DNA of 64,000 nt from Phycisphaeraceae bacterium (GTDB lineage: Bacteria > Planctomycetota > Phycisphaerae > Phycisphaerales > Phycisphaeraceae): contig JADZCD010000008.1 in assembly GCA_020851735.1 (NCBI GenBank), forward strand, positions 1 through 64,000, read 5' to 3'. The notes under the pieces were generated by a model. That model did no database searches. It worked only from the letters and a program-made list of their open reading frames with translations, and had not been told where the DNA came from. Of this stretch, positions 27,321 to 35,798 are shown in pieces. Position numbers and translations under genes: made by a program. The first letter of the stretch is position 1, and every line of letters begins with the position of its first letter.

Positions 27321-27986
27321 ATGTCCCGCATGGCTGATCCGTCTTGTCCATTTGCCTCCCGCGGCGGGCTGAAACTCGCCGCCGCGTTGGAAGCCTTCGC
27401 CGTCGACCCTCACGCTTGCGTCTGCGCCGACTTAGGCTGCTCCGTGGGCGGATTCACCGACTGCTTACTCCAGCACGGCGCCGCCCGGGTCTTCGCCGTC
27501 GATACCGCCTATGGCCAATTAGCCTGGAAGCTTCGTCAGGACCCGAAGGTGACCGTCTTAGAACGCACCAACGCCCTCTATGCCGACCCCTGGACCGCTC
27601 TGCCGCAATTCCCCGGCTGCGATCTGGTGGTGATCGACTTAGGCTGGACTCCCCAGCGTCTGGCCCTGCCGGCCGCGCGCCGCTGGCTGAAGAAAATTCC
27701 TCCCGCCCCATCCGCCGCCGCGCCCAATCTGATCCTCAGCCTCATCAAACCCCATTACGAAGACTCCGCCGCCGCCACCTCCCACCGGCGGGGCGGCATA
27801 TTGGACGAAGCCTCCGCCCAGGCCATCACCCAAAAAGTGCTGGCCGATCTGCCCGCCTTGGGCTTCCTCCAGCGGGGCCTGATTCGTTCTCCCATCCTCG
27901 GCGGCGGCTCCCGCGGCCGGCGCGGCAACGTCGAGTTCCTCGCCCTGCTGGAACCAGCCGCCGCACCCCTCTCCTCTCCCTCTTAG
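27321..27986 (+). CDS. TlyA/FtsJ-like RNA methyltransferase lacking the S4 domain
   Basis: A 222-aa SAM-dependent methyltransferase of the FtsJ/RrmJ class. FASRGGLKLAAALEAF and DLGCSVGGFTDCLLQHGA (SAM loop), VDTAYGQLAWKLRQDPKV, LERTNALY, LVVIDLGWTPQ and LILSLIKPHYE match TlyA proteins, which 2'-O-methylate rRNA. TlyA normally begins with an S4 RNA-binding domain; here the methyltransferase domain begins at residue 10 and no S4 part is found upstream in any frame. The last residues are Ala/Pro/Ser-rich. The start is the ATG at 27321 or 27330. No convincing ribosome binding site. Confidence 0.82.
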   Translation: MSRMADPSCPFASRGGLKLAAALEAFAVDPHACVCADLGCSVGGFTDCLLQHGAARVFAVDTAYGQLAWKLRQDPKVTVLERTNALYADPWTALPQFPGCDLVVIDLGWTPQRLALPAARRWLKKIPPAPSAAAPNLILSLIKPHYEDSAAATSHRRGGILDEASAQAITQKVLADLPALGFLQRGLIRSPILGGGSRGRRGNVEFLALLEPAAAPLSSPS

Positions 27987-28125
27987 CCCCCGGAAGCTCC
28001 CCCGGGAATTCCCCCCCGAAGCCTCCCCCGAACATTCCCCGTTTAGCGGGCGATCGAAGATCGCCGTGCCGACTCCAACGCCACACAGCATTTCCGGGGG
28101 CGAAGGGTGCTGTGTGCGACATCCC
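27987..28125. repeat. repeat cluster between convergent genes
   Basis: Contains CCCCCGGAAG-type units (27985-28035), a family B palindrome with one loop-side change (28041-28068) and a family D palindrome (CCACACAGCA ... TGCTGTGTGCG, about 28080-28120) with TTCCGGGGG in its loop. Confidence 0.8.
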
Positions 28126-28130
28126 CCCCC

Positions 28131-28164
28131 AAAAAAAACAGCGGCCCTCTTAGGAGAGCCGCTG
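28131..28164 (-). terminator. rho-independent terminator of the Spy-like gene
   Basis: On the minus strand CAGCGGC ... GCCGCTG forms a stem, extended inside by CTC/GAG, and is followed by eight T. It lies 50 bases past the stop at 28215. Confidence 0.85.
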
Positions 28165-28214
28165 GGAACTGCCTGTCAAAACTTTCGCCGGTCCGCGTCC
28201 TGGCGCCGCCGCGC

Positions 28215-28649
28215 TTAGTTTTTCTTCTTCTCTTCGCTGGCGGTCTTGTCTTTTCGACTCTTATCCTGCTGCTCGGACGATTTGCTCTTGCTGCCTGAGC
28301 TCGCCTGATCGGTCGAATCATCTTCCTTGTCCGACAAAGCCGCCGCCTCCAGCTCCTCGAGCTTCCTCTTCTGGGCCGGGGTCAGCAGCTTGACGATGTC
28401 ATCACGCTCCTGCTTGCGGGCCCGCCGGATCTTATCCTGCGTGTCCTCTTGAATCTGAATGACGTCCTTCTCCTGGGTCCGCGTCAAGTCCAACTTGGCG
28501 TAAATGCCCTTGACCTGATCCTTGCTCTGCCTCTTGTCCTGACTCTTTTCCGCGCCCACCGCGCTGGTTTGCCCCTGCCAGACCATCGCCGCCACCCCGA
28601 ACAAAATCGCCGCACTTAATAGCCACGTCGTCTTGGTCGAACGCATCAT
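28215..28649 (-). CDS. exported charged helical protein, Spy/LTXXQ-like
   Basis: About 145 aa. A signal sequence (residues 1-30, hydrophobic WLLSAAILFGVAAMVW) precedes a helical region with two short motifs, LDLTRTQEKDVIQIQ and LLTPAQKRKLEEL, which resemble the LTxxQ repeats of periplasmic Spy/CpxP proteins that act as envelope chaperones or stress sensors. The C-terminal third is a disordered Lys/Ser/Asp/Glu tail. AAGGAG sits eight bases before the ATG at 28649, which fixes the start. Single gene with its own terminator. The Spy-like assignment rests on motif resemblance only. Confidence 0.65.
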   Translation of the reverse strand: MMRSTKTTWLLSAAILFGVAAMVWQGQTSAVGAEKSQDKRQSKDQVKGIYAKLDLTRTQEKDVIQIQEDTQDKIRRARKQERDDIVKLLTPAQKRKLEELEAAALSDKEDDSTDQASSGSKSKSSEQQDKSRKDKTASEEKKKN

Positions 28650-28747
28650 CGCAAATTCTCCTTTACGCCCGGCAACGGCCGAGCTCGGGTATCGTTTCAT
28701 CCTCAGGCCCCCTCCCGCAAGCTTACCTGCCCACGAACACGCTTGTC

Positions 28748-30193
28748 TCAACGCGTGACGACCACAATATCCACCGCCCGGCTGACCACAACCTGTCCGT
28801 CGGCCATCGTCGCCCGCGCCCATAGATCATAGCGTCCCGGCTCGCCCGCAAGCCACTCCACCCGCCATGGCTCTGCCTGGCACAACCCGATCGCCCGCCC
28901 CTCGGCAAAAAACTCCACCCGCGCCACGCCTCCCGTCGCCGCCGCCTCGATCGCCACCGCCTGCCCGACCGCGAACGTCGCGCCGTCGCTTGGACGCGTC
29001 AGCAACACCTGCCTGATCGCTTTCCGCTCGCCTTCCTCGTCAATTTTCGCCCCCGCTAGCGTTAACCGCCGCACCTCCGCGTATACCTCCGCGTCATCCT
29101 CGCTCCCGTCATACGCAAACGGCACACACTGATTCTTCTTGGCGTGCATGAATCCCCACGACGCCCCGCCCGCCACGCACAACCGCGCCGCCGCCGCGCC
29201 CGCCGAACCCAGTTTGTCGTCCTCATTGCAGACCACCGGCTTGCCCGTCGCCCGCGCCGCGGCAATCCTCGCCGCGTAGTCCGCCAGGGCTGTGTTATTC
29301 AAATGGATCAGCACAAAATCACTCGCCCCGGCGATCGCCTGATCCATCCTGCCGTCCCCCATCCCGCTGGTGGACACCAGCAATCCCCGCCCTGCCGCCC
29401 GCGCCCGCTCGATCAGCTCCACCTGCGCCCCCGCCGTCACCAGCCAATCCCCGTCCCGCCATGCCCGGTACCCGCCGTGGGCGTATTCGTTGGCCACCTC
29501 CAGCACCACGTTGCTCAACCCCTGCGCGCCAATCCACCGCGCCGTATTCTCCACCGCCGCCGTGATCGCCTTGCGCCCCTGCAGCGCCGCCGCCTGCCGC
29601 TGATAGAAACACGACAAAATCACCACCGCCCCATGCGCGTCGCACGCATCGATCACCGCCCGCACCCGCCGCAGGTAACTTTCGCGCAACGTCCCGTCCG
29701 CCGCGAACGCCGAATTCTCCGCACCCTCATACCCCGGCCAACCGCCCTGCAAACTCACCGTAAACGCCCGCACCCCCGCCGCGACGTATTGCGGAATCCC
29801 TGCCACAAACGCCCGCGTATTACCCTCCGGCTCAAACCCCGCCCCCGGAAGCACCCCTCTCAACGAGCCGCGCACGTCAGTAAGCGGGGCCTCATGTTCC
29901 CCCGCCCCCGGAAGTAACCGCGCGCACGGTTCCGCCCCCGGCTCTGCCGGGCGGTACAACCCCGCCCCCGGAAGCGACGGCTTCGACGAGCCGCGCGCGT
30001 CACCCCCGCAAGCAAGCGTCGCCATCTTCCCCGCCCCCGGGCCGCGATCCTCAAACACACAATTGACCATCCGCACGTTCATCAGCAGCCCCAGCGCCGG
30101 GCTGCCCGGATATGTCCTTTGCCCGTTGAGCAGCCAATCCCGCCCGTCAATCGTCACCCGCGCCTGCTGCGTCACTTCGCCTTCCTTTGCCAC
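28748..30193 (-). CDS. GH-A clan glycoside hydrolase (GH5-like) with large repeat insertion
   Basis: A 481-aa (beta/alpha)8-type hydrolase: LEVANEYAHGG carries the Asn-Glu acid/base pair and PVVCNEDDKLG the likely nucleophile Glu. A C-terminal immunoglobulin-like domain follows (about 385-481: GATFAVGQAVAIEA ... VEFFAEGRAIG). The N-terminal 50 residues form the first strands (GRDWLLNGQRTYPG, the common GH5-like opening). Residues about 51-119 are entirely translated dispersed repeats (four LPGAG/GPGAG units). No signal peptide is evident. Start is GTG at 30193, overlapping the upstream gene by 22 bases in another frame. The polysaccharide substrate is unknown. Confidence 0.75.
   Translation of the reverse strand: MAKEGEVTQQARVTIDGRDWLLNGQRTYPGSPALGLLMNVRMVNCVFEDRGPGAGKMATLACGGDARGSSKPSLPGAGLYRPAEPGAEPCARLLPGAGEHEAPLTDVRGSLRGVLPGAGFEPEGNTRAFVAGIPQYVAAGVRAFTVSLQGGWPGYEGAENSAFAADGTLRESYLRRVRAVIDACDAHGAVVILSCFYQRQAAALQGRKAITAAVENTARWIGAQGLSNVVLEVANEYAHGGYRAWRDGDWLVTAGAQVELIERARAAGRGLLVSTSGMGDGRMDQAIAGASDFVLIHLNNTALADYAARIAAARATGKPVVCNEDDKLGSAGAAAARLCVAGGASWGFMHAKKNQCVPFAYDGSEDDAEVYAEVRRLTLAGAKIDEEGERKAIRQVLLTRPSDGATFAVGQAVAIEAAATGGVARVEFFAEGRAIGLCQAEPWRVEWLAGEPGRYDLWARATMADGQVVVSRAVDIVVVTR
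29837..30043. repeat. mosaic of repeat units inside GH gene
   Basis: Four CCCCCGGAAG-type units, one family C palindrome (29932-29960) and two copies of a CGAGCCGCGCGCGTCA-type unit (family G, about 29856 and 29986) lie side by side, and the reading frame stays open through all of them. Confidence 0.8.
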
Positions 30194-30519
30194 GAAAAAT
30201 CCACCTGCGGATCCTTACTGAACGCCCGGGCCGCCTGGTCCACGCAATCCTCACACACCGCCGCGTACCGGTTGTACCCCTTAAGCTCCACGCTCAACGG
30301 CTCATGCCGCCACACCGTCGTCCCCGCCGGCTTGGTCTGCAAACACAGCGTACAGTCAAACACCGTCGCGGCCGGGCCTGAATTCGCCAAGGCCTTCTTC
30401 AAACAGTCCAGGCACAGCACCGACCCGTGGTGACCCTCCACCATGGCCAGCTCCTGGTCCCAGTCCGTGCCGCAAAAATCACAGCTGATGATAATCCCGC
30501 CGTCTTCCATTCTCTGCAT
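30172..30519 (-). CDS. small zinc-ribbon-like protein
   Basis: A 115-aa protein with four CxxC knuckles: CDFC, CLDC, CTLC and CEDC. Each pair can bind one zinc, giving two treble-clef or ribbon sites. It lacks helices for membrane insertion and a signal, so is probably cytoplasmic. Such proteins often bind nucleic acid or mediate protein contacts, but no function can be assigned. GGGAGAG precedes the ATG at 30519. Its end overlaps the GH gene start by 22 bases, so the two are translationally linked. Confidence 0.7.
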   Translation of the reverse strand: MQRMEDGGIIISCDFCGTDWDQELAMVEGHHGSVLCLDCLKKALANSGPAATVFDCTLCLQTKPAGTTVWRHEPLSVELKGYNRYAAVCEDCVDQAARAFSKDPQVDFSWQRKAK

Positions 30520-30678
30520 CGTGGCTCTCCCTGAATGTCTATCCATCCTAGGCACGAAAACACCGATGCAGGAGAATCAATTCTTCTGACTCCAAACATC
30601 ATCGCTTAAGTGGGGCGCAACTGGAGATAAGGATATCTGGTCTTTCCTTCCGCGCTTAAATCAGGCGGTCCCCACGCC

Positions 30679-31284
30679 CTAAGCCTTCGCTCTCCGCTCG
30701 ATGGCCAACGCATGAACAATCGTCGGCACGTCATGGTGCCATTGGGAAAACACCACCGACACCGCCAGCCCCTCCAAATCGCTGATCACTCCCATCACGA
30801 TGGCCAAACAAAACAGTGGGCCTGGCGCGCCAGTCACAATCGCCTCGGTGAATCCCACGAACAGAGCAATGCCCCATAGCTTGGCCGACCAGAGGTGATA
30901 AGCCGCCAGCCGGCCGAATTTCACCCTCTCTACCACGAACCGGATCAGCTCCAAAGCGATGATGGCGGCAATGCCCGGCACATTGGCCCGCAATACTTCA
31001 GGCGATCGCACCAGCAATCCTACGATCGCACAGACATAAAACAGGATGTCCGTGATCGTGTCCGCACGCCGTAGTCCCGCCGTGGCCACCCCCAGCCGAC
31101 GGGCGATGATCCCGTCAAAAATGTCTGATACAAATGCAATACTCAACAAGCTCACTAAAAGCGCCGCCGGCCCATTCATCACCGCGCCGATTAGAAACCC
31201 CGGCCCGCACACAAACCGCATCGTCACCAGCGTCCAAGGCACACGCCACACCAGTCTGCCAGCCACCGTCTTTCCGCTCGCCAT
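30679..31284 (-). CDS. CDP-alcohol phosphatidyltransferase family protein
   Basis: A 201-aa integral membrane enzyme with about six hydrophobic helices. The family motif DGxxAR...D...D is visible as DGIIARRLGVATAGLRRADTITD, with both terminal Asp residues present; the conserved Gly between them is displaced by one position. Members make phosphatidylglycerol phosphate, phosphatidylserine, cardiolipin or phosphatidylinositol-type lipids; which one cannot be told. The start ATG at 31284 has no strong Shine-Dalgarno sequence. The gene stands alone between short gaps. Confidence 0.8.
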   Translation of the reverse strand: MASGKTVAGRLVWRVPWTLVTMRFVCGPGFLIGAVMNGPAALLVSLLSIAFVSDIFDGIIARRLGVATAGLRRADTITDILFYVCAIVGLLVRSPEVLRANVPGIAAIIALELIRFVVERVKFGRLAAYHLWSAKLWGIALFVGFTEAIVTGAPGPLFCLAIVMGVISDLEGLAVSVVFSQWHHDVPTIVHALAIERRAKA

Positions 31285-31422
31285 GAAACTTAGCTTACGT
31301 TCTGCGCCGTCCTACCGCCATCTTGAACGTGCAGGTCCGTATGCCTCCGCCGGCTTGATTCCCTCTTGGCTTGCGGAGCGGCCGCATCGCATGCAATCAA
31401 TCACCCCTCGCGTTAACTCGGT

Positions 31423-31905
31423 CTACTTGTCTTGAACGACCGTCACGCTCTGTTGCGCATCGCCGCAACTGAAACCAAACACGTTCTCTCCCCAACTCAT
31501 GGAATTCAGAATCAATTCCTGCCTCAACACAAACGGGAGCACGCGACCGTCGTACAACTTGTCTTCTTTAATCTCAACAATGGGCGTCAGGCTGATTTCC
31601 GCTTCTGAACTCCCTTTAGTGGATCTAATGACTTTTTCCGAACGATGCATCTTCGCGATGACGGGCCGCCGACCTTCCAGATTTTTCACTTCGCCAGTAA
31701 TCAGTATTGCCACAAGCGTTCTGGAATTGAGCAGACTCAGCCTCGAATCCAGGACTTGTACTTCAATTTTCTGAACGTGCAGATCCTCTTGATATGGCCA
31801 CCAGCCGATCTCACGCACAAACGGGACGCTGTTTTTTGGGGATCGGATATGCGGCCCTAAACACCCGGCAAGGCACACCACCAAGAACAATAGAATCCAT
31901 TTCAT
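31423..31905 (-). CDS. hypothetical lipoprotein
   Basis: A 160-aa protein with a lipoprotein signal ending in LAGC (Cys at about residue 15). The mature part has alternating hydrophobic and polar residues, as in a beta-sandwich (VQVLDSRLSLLNSRTLVAILITGEV), resembling bacterial fragments of the FxLYD or immunoglobulin type, but no family is certain. GGGGGA lies five bases before the ATG at 31905. Base composition is lower in GC than in neighbours. Function unknown. Confidence 0.65.
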   Translation of the reverse strand: MKWILLFLVVCLAGCLGPHIRSPKNSVPFVREIGWWPYQEDLHVQKIEVQVLDSRLSLLNSRTLVAILITGEVKNLEGRRPVIAKMHRSEKVIRSTKGSSEAEISLTPIVEIKEDKLYDGRVLPFVLRQELILNSMSWGENVFGFSCGDAQQSVTVVQDK

Positions 31906-32027
31906 GTTATCCCCCATCATCTGGAACCATCATTGATTGTCAATTGTCGTGTCGTGCTCACTAAACAAATTGCGCATCGTTCCCCTTTCCCCATGGTCTC
32001 CGCTCCGCCCCCAAATGAAAAAGGCTG

Positions 32028-32048
32028 CTCACGCAGCCATTTGTTCAG
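32028..32048 (-). terminator. rho-independent terminator of the PEP-CTERM gene
   Basis: Minus-strand GGCTGC-GTGA-GCAGCC stem followed by five T, 40 bases past the stop at 32089. Confidence 0.85.
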
Positions 32049-32088
32049 CAAAGCAACCTGTCTTGATCGTCCAACTTGCCCCCCGCGC

Positions 32089-33141
32089 TCACCGCCGCCG
32101 GCGGAACATCACCCCCGCGCCCGTCAACAGCAGCATCGCCGCCGTCGTCGGCTCGGGCACCACTTCGTTGTGCGCAAACAGGCACTCGCCGCTCTTGGCC
32201 GATATGCGGATGATCGAAGGCTCGTTGTCGGTCACGCCGTTATCCCAGTGCGTGCCGACGCCCCACGTCGAACCGTGGTAGCCGTAGTTGTCAAACTGCG
32301 TGACGTAAAACGCGCAATCCGGGCCCACCGCCGCCAGGTCGCCATACGCTCCGCTGCCCGTGGCGATGTCCGTGATCACCGGCACGCCCGTGTAGCCCGC
32401 CCCCAGCGCGTACTGCGTGATGGTGCCGTCGTTGTTATTGCTGAACAGCGAATTGGACACCGCCCCGTCCCCGAACGCCAACCCGTCGGGATAGTGCGGC
32501 GTGGAGAACATGTTCACCAAGCTGCCGGTACTGCTGATGATGATCAGGTTACTTAAGGTCTGGCCTGCCAAGGCGATTTCACCCGTCGGGCTGGCCTCGA
32601 TGTCGTCAATCAAGCCCGCCGCGGAGTAGATCCAGGTGTTGGTCGCGCCGACCGGATCATAGACGTACACGTCGCTGGGCGTCGGCCCGGCACAATAGGC
32701 TATCCGCCCGTCCGGCAGCGTGGTGATGCCATAGCCCGTTCCCGCCACCGTGCCCGCCAGGGTCTGCGCCGGCGCCGCCCAGTTGCTGGGATTAAACCGC
32801 TGCAACCCCACTTGCGTGGTGGTGTAAATGTAACCATCCTGCCCATTGGTCATGCCATACCCCGTCGTGCTCAGCCCCGCGATCGGATGCGTCACCCAGT
32901 TGTGAATCGGCGTGCCCTGGTGCACCGCGTTCTGCGTCAAGCTGTATTCCAGAATGTTCGACCCGTCCTTGGTCAGCAGCTGATTGGTGCTCGTCCACGC
33001 CATGCCCGGCCCGCCCACCAGCGGCCCCGTGTAAATCTCCTGCACATACGCTGGATCAAGGTAGGAAAACTGCGCCGCCGACGCCGCCGACGCCAGAAAC
33101 ATCAACCCGAACGTTGCCGACAAAATTGCAGATGCCTTCAT
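32089..33141 (-). CDS. PEP-CTERM secreted protein, propeller-like
   Basis: A 350-aa exported protein. A signal peptide (to about residue 22, cut after ASA) leads to a domain of repeated strands such as GQDGYIYTTTQVGLQRFNP and LPDGRIAYC, spaced about 45 residues apart, as in a beta-propeller of the NHL/SMP-30 type. The tail is VPEPTTAAMLLL, a hydrophobic span and RRRR, a typical PEP-CTERM exosortase signal, so the protein should be anchored and then released at the surface. GAGGAGG is placed just before the ATG. It has its own promoter and terminator. Confidence 0.85.
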   Translation of the reverse strand: MKASAILSATFGLMFLASAASAAQFSYLDPAYVQEIYTGPLVGGPGMAWTSTNQLLTKDGSNILEYSLTQNAVHQGTPIHNWVTHPIAGLSTTGYGMTNGQDGYIYTTTQVGLQRFNPSNWAAPAQTLAGTVAGTGYGITTLPDGRIAYCAGPTPSDVYVYDPVGATNTWIYSAAGLIDDIEASPTGEIALAGQTLSNLIIISSTGSLVNMFSTPHYPDGLAFGDGAVSNSLFSNNNDGTITQYALGAGYTGVPVITDIATGSGAYGDLAAVGPDCAFYVTQFDNYGYHGSTWGVGTHWDNGVTDNEPSIIRISAKSGECLFAHNEVVPEPTTAAMLLLTGAGVMFRRRR

Positions 33142-33765
33142 CGCCAGACCTCCTCATCGCAGACATGAACCAACATGGGACCACTCCTGAGGAACATCCT
33201 CAGGTCTCTCCACCGGACACGGGCACAACTTGGATGGCACCTCTCCCCTCCCAGGGCGGGGTGACATGAAATACACCGTCAGCCTGCAAGATAAAGACAC
33301 AAATCGCAGAGGTCAACAGTATTTTAGAAGAATTCTAACGGAGTCTATTATCCTTTGCCCCATTTGAAGCTACGTCGCACCGATCGCCGCATAAACAGTG
33401 CATTTGGTGCGTAGTTTTCGTGCCAGTCTCTGCTTCATCTGCTAAACAAACACTATCAACCTGTTAGATATACAACCGCAAACACTCTGTATATATGAAT
33501 CGCCCCTCATCCCCCGCGCCCCCGCCACCCGCCGCTGCGCAAGGTCACGCGCTCATCCCCTGACAGTTATCCACCAAAACCCGCTAGTTGGCCTGCCCCG
33601 CTATTTATTCGCGCGCGCCTGCGCTAATGAAATGAACTCCCCGACGCGCATCGAATGCGGGTGAAATCGAAATGCAGACAGCGGATAGGAGATCACAGGA
33701 AAAACCCAATGGTGAATCGGTAAGCATGATCCGCATGTGGGTGACGTCGGGGGCATCACCAAAAC
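33142..33765. other. long AT-richer non-coding region
   Basis: About 620 bases with no supported gene. It holds the promoter of the PEP-CTERM gene and no copies of the palindromic families that fill other gaps. Short AT-rich stretches near 33335-33350 and 33465-33500 are unexplained. Confidence 0.6.
33288..33316 (-). promoter_or_regulatory. sigma-70 type promoter for the PEP-CTERM gene
   Basis: On the minus strand TTGACC (33311-33316) and TATCTT (33288-33293) are spaced by exactly 17 bases, about 150 bases upstream of the start at 33141. This implies a long untranslated leader. Confidence 0.6.
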
Positions 33766-34329
33766 CTAATCATTGGCCGAGCCGCCGCGACCACTTCGCA
33801 GATGCGACCGCCAATTGGCGGCCGCTATGATGGACCAGAATACAAGCGCGCCGATCGTGATTGCCTTCGCCGTTCCGCCTGTCGCGTGAATCGGCCAATG
33901 AAGTTCGGGCGGTACGAGCCCGAAGACACACGCGACCGCCACGGCACTTAGCATAGCGAACACGCTTGCCAGCCAGCGCAACCTGCCACCGAATACGTCG
34001 CGACCATACGCCGCGAAGTTATAGTCGGGTTCGCCAAACTGGGGTTTTCGAGGCGACGGCTCCAAACGACATTGTCTCCACTGGACAACAATGAATCGCC
34101 TGCGCCGGCATCCGGGTAACGCACCCAGAAGATCCCCGGCTCGATGACACCATACTACAGGTAGTAACTTGGCCCGCCAAAACCGAATCGGCGTTATTGG
34201 ATCAAGGTGTTCTTGCCCAGGATCGCGATGTGCGACGGCTGGCAGCGATAGACGAGGTAGCCGGCGGCGATCGCGTCGATCCAGAAAGTAGAGAGTAGAA
34301 AGGAGACCGCAGGAGAGGCCCTTGGTCAC
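33766..34329 (-). pseudogene. doubtful membrane protein or gene remnant
   Basis: An open frame of 187 codons. Its last 85 residues contain two good hydrophobic spans (WLASVFAMLSAVAVACVFGLV and AKAITIGALVFWSIIAAANW), which look like a real small membrane protein. The first 100 residues are Arg-rich and look like an out-of-frame reading: in another frame of the same strand 34201-34290 encodes an ordinary-looking C-terminus (AIAAGYLVYRCQPSH ... IQ, then stop). This may be two gene remnants joined by deletion. No function can be given. Confidence 0.35.
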
Positions 34330-34400
34330 AACCAGCCTTTTGGGTCGGCCCTGGCTTCCTGGCTTGGTCTACTTTCTCCTCTCTACTCTCTCCTGCTCTA

Positions 34401-34430
34401 TTAAAAAACCGCCCAGAGGCGGTTTTTTAA
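34401..34430. terminator. bidirectional terminator after tRNA-Pro
   Basis: A perfect palindrome: TTAAAAAACCGCC-CAGA-GGCGGTTTTTTAA, directly 3' of the minus-strand tRNA. The A and T runs on both sides allow termination in either direction. Confidence 0.93.
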
Positions 34431-34505
34431 TCGGGGTGGCCGGATTTGAACCGACGACTTCCTGCACCCAAAGCAGGCGCTCTAGCCAAACTGAGCTACA
34501 CCCCG
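34431..34505 (-). tRNA. tRNA-Pro (anticodon TGG)
   Basis: Cloverleaf on the minus strand: acceptor CGGGGTG/CACCCCG, D-arm AGCTCAGTTTGGCTAGAGC, anticodon stem CCTGC/GCAGG around TTTGGGT with anticodon TGG, and T-arm GTCGG-TTCAAAT-CCGGC. Discriminator A. No encoded CCA. Confidence 0.95.
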
Positions 34506-34768
34506 TAACTCCCGCATTCTACACCAATTTCCCCCCGCAAGTGCCTGCTTCCACGAGCCGCGCGCGTCAGCAAGCGGTGGCCCCAGAAGTGACTCCAGCG
34601 GGGTCTGACCCCGGAAATCACCGCCGATTCCTCAGTCCCCGGCTCAGCCGGGGGGTACGCATGACCTCCGGGCCTTCGTTTAGCGGGCGATCGCAGATCA
34701 CCTTTCCCCCTGCCGCCCTCTTTGTCTGCGTTTTGCCCACCTTGTCCATCTCCAGCTAAACTAGCGGC
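34506..34768. repeat. repeat-filled gap
   Basis: Contains CCCCCGCAAGT and CCCCAGAAGT units, a family G unit (CGAGCCGCGCGCGTCAGCAA, about 34554), a family C palindrome (34633-34662) and a family B palindrome with one arm base changed (34678-34704). No gene seen. Confidence 0.75.
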
Positions 34769-35608
34769 ATGCTCCACCTCTCCCCTGGCGTCTGCACCGT
34801 CGGCCGGATCTGGGCTTTGCCTGCCTTGCTGGTCCTCGCCGCTCTGGGCGGCTGCGCCTCCAAGGCTGTCCACCCCGACAACCCGCTTACCATTGACGCC
34901 CGCGAGTATTCCCGCGTCTACGAAGCCTCGGGCCTGGTCCTGCGCGACATGGGCTTTAGCCTCGATCGCCAGGACTTCCGCTTCGGTCGCCTGTCCACTT
35001 TCCCCTTGGGCTCGCCCACCATCGGCGAACCCTGGCGCCGGCAGAACTCCACCCTCAGCCAAAGCGTCCAAAGCACACTCAACACCGAACGCCGACGCGT
35101 CGAGATCATGATCGACCCCCCCGCCCCCGGAAGTGACCCCGAAAGTTCCCCCGCAACCGCCGCCGGAAATACCCCCGCCCCTGCGAGCCGCGTCGTCCCC
35201 GACGCGGACACTCCCGTCCCCGCAAGTACTTCCGCAAACCCATCTGAAAAAACTCCCGAATCAGCCGACCCCGGCATGCCGCCTCCGCACACCGCTCCCC
35301 CCGCCGAGGCAACCATCAGCGAGGGAACTTATCTGCTGCGTGTGGAAGTGAGCGTCGAGCGCCTGCAGGAGCCCACCGCTTTCGCCGTTAACTCCGCCAA
35401 CCGCCCGCGCAAGCAATTGCAGAACCAACCCGTGGAGTGGAGCCAGCGCGGCATCGAAGACCGCTATTGGCTGCCCATCGGCCGCGACACCAAACTGGAA
35501 GAACGCCTGCTGGCCGAAATCATCCGCCGCTCGATCACCCTCAAACGCATCGAACTCCCCCCAGCCGAACCCGACACCACCACGCCGCCACCTACACCGG
35601 GAATTTGA
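34769..35608 (+). CDS. hypothetical lipoprotein with repeat-derived middle
   Basis: A 279-aa predicted lipoprotein: signal with LLVLAALGGC, Cys at about residue 29. The N-terminal domain (YSRVYEASGLVLRDMGFSLDRQDFRFGRL) and the C-terminal domain (YLLRVEVSVERLQEPT ... ERLLAEIIRRSITLKR) look like two halves of one compact fold. Between them, residues about 115-180 are Pro/Ala/Ser-rich and come from CCCCCGGAAGT and family G-like units. Probably outer-membrane linked, function unknown. The downstream gap holds a heptamer element, so no shared transcript with mqnD is evident. Confidence 0.7.
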   Translation: MLHLSPGVCTVGRIWALPALLVLAALGGCASKAVHPDNPLTIDAREYSRVYEASGLVLRDMGFSLDRQDFRFGRLSTFPLGSPTIGEPWRRQNSTLSQSVQSTLNTERRRVEIMIDPPAPGSDPESSPATAAGNTPAPASRVVPDADTPVPASTSANPSEKTPESADPGMPPPHTAPPAEATISEGTYLLRVEVSVERLQEPTAFAVNSANRPRKQLQNQPVEWSQRGIEDRYWLPIGRDTKLEERLLAEIIRRSITLKRIELPPAEPDTTTPPPTPGI

Positions 35609-35624
35609 TCCCCGCAAGAAGAAT

Positions 35625-35755
35625 GGCGAATGGCGAGTGCCGAATGACGAATGAAACCAAGGGTCTAGGGTCTGGGGTAGAGGGTAGGACCGACATTCGA
35701 CATTCGACATTCGACATTCGACATTCGACATTCGACATTCGACATTCGACATTGA
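35625..35755. repeat. heptamer composite element with perfect GACATTC array
   Basis: Left arm of GAATGNC-type 7-mers (35625-35655), core GAATGAAACCAAGG (35649-35662), GGGTCTA/GGGTCTG 7-mers (35661-35690), then eight perfect GACATTC units (35692-35747) and a partial ninth. Left and right arms are complementary, so the whole can fold into a long hairpin. Confidence 0.9.
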
Positions 35756-35771
35756 ATTCTATGGCCTTCGC

Positions 35772-35798
35772 TCTAACCCCCAACCCCCAATCCCCATG
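35772..35798. repeat. CCCCCAA heptamer array at the mqnD start
   Basis: CTAACCCCCAACCCCCAATC continues into CCCATG. The last ATG is the mqnD start codon. The reverse complement matches the array at 18923-18961, including GGCATGGGG. Confidence 0.75.

Noticed and set aside
35625-35755. Possible CRISPR array
   Set aside because: The regular units are 7 bases with no spacers, and no cas genes are near.
35261-35783. Short frames reading MSNVECR repeats or FDIRHST repeats
   Set aside because: They are translations of heptamer arrays (7 bases times 3 gives a 7-residue period), with no independent coding signal.
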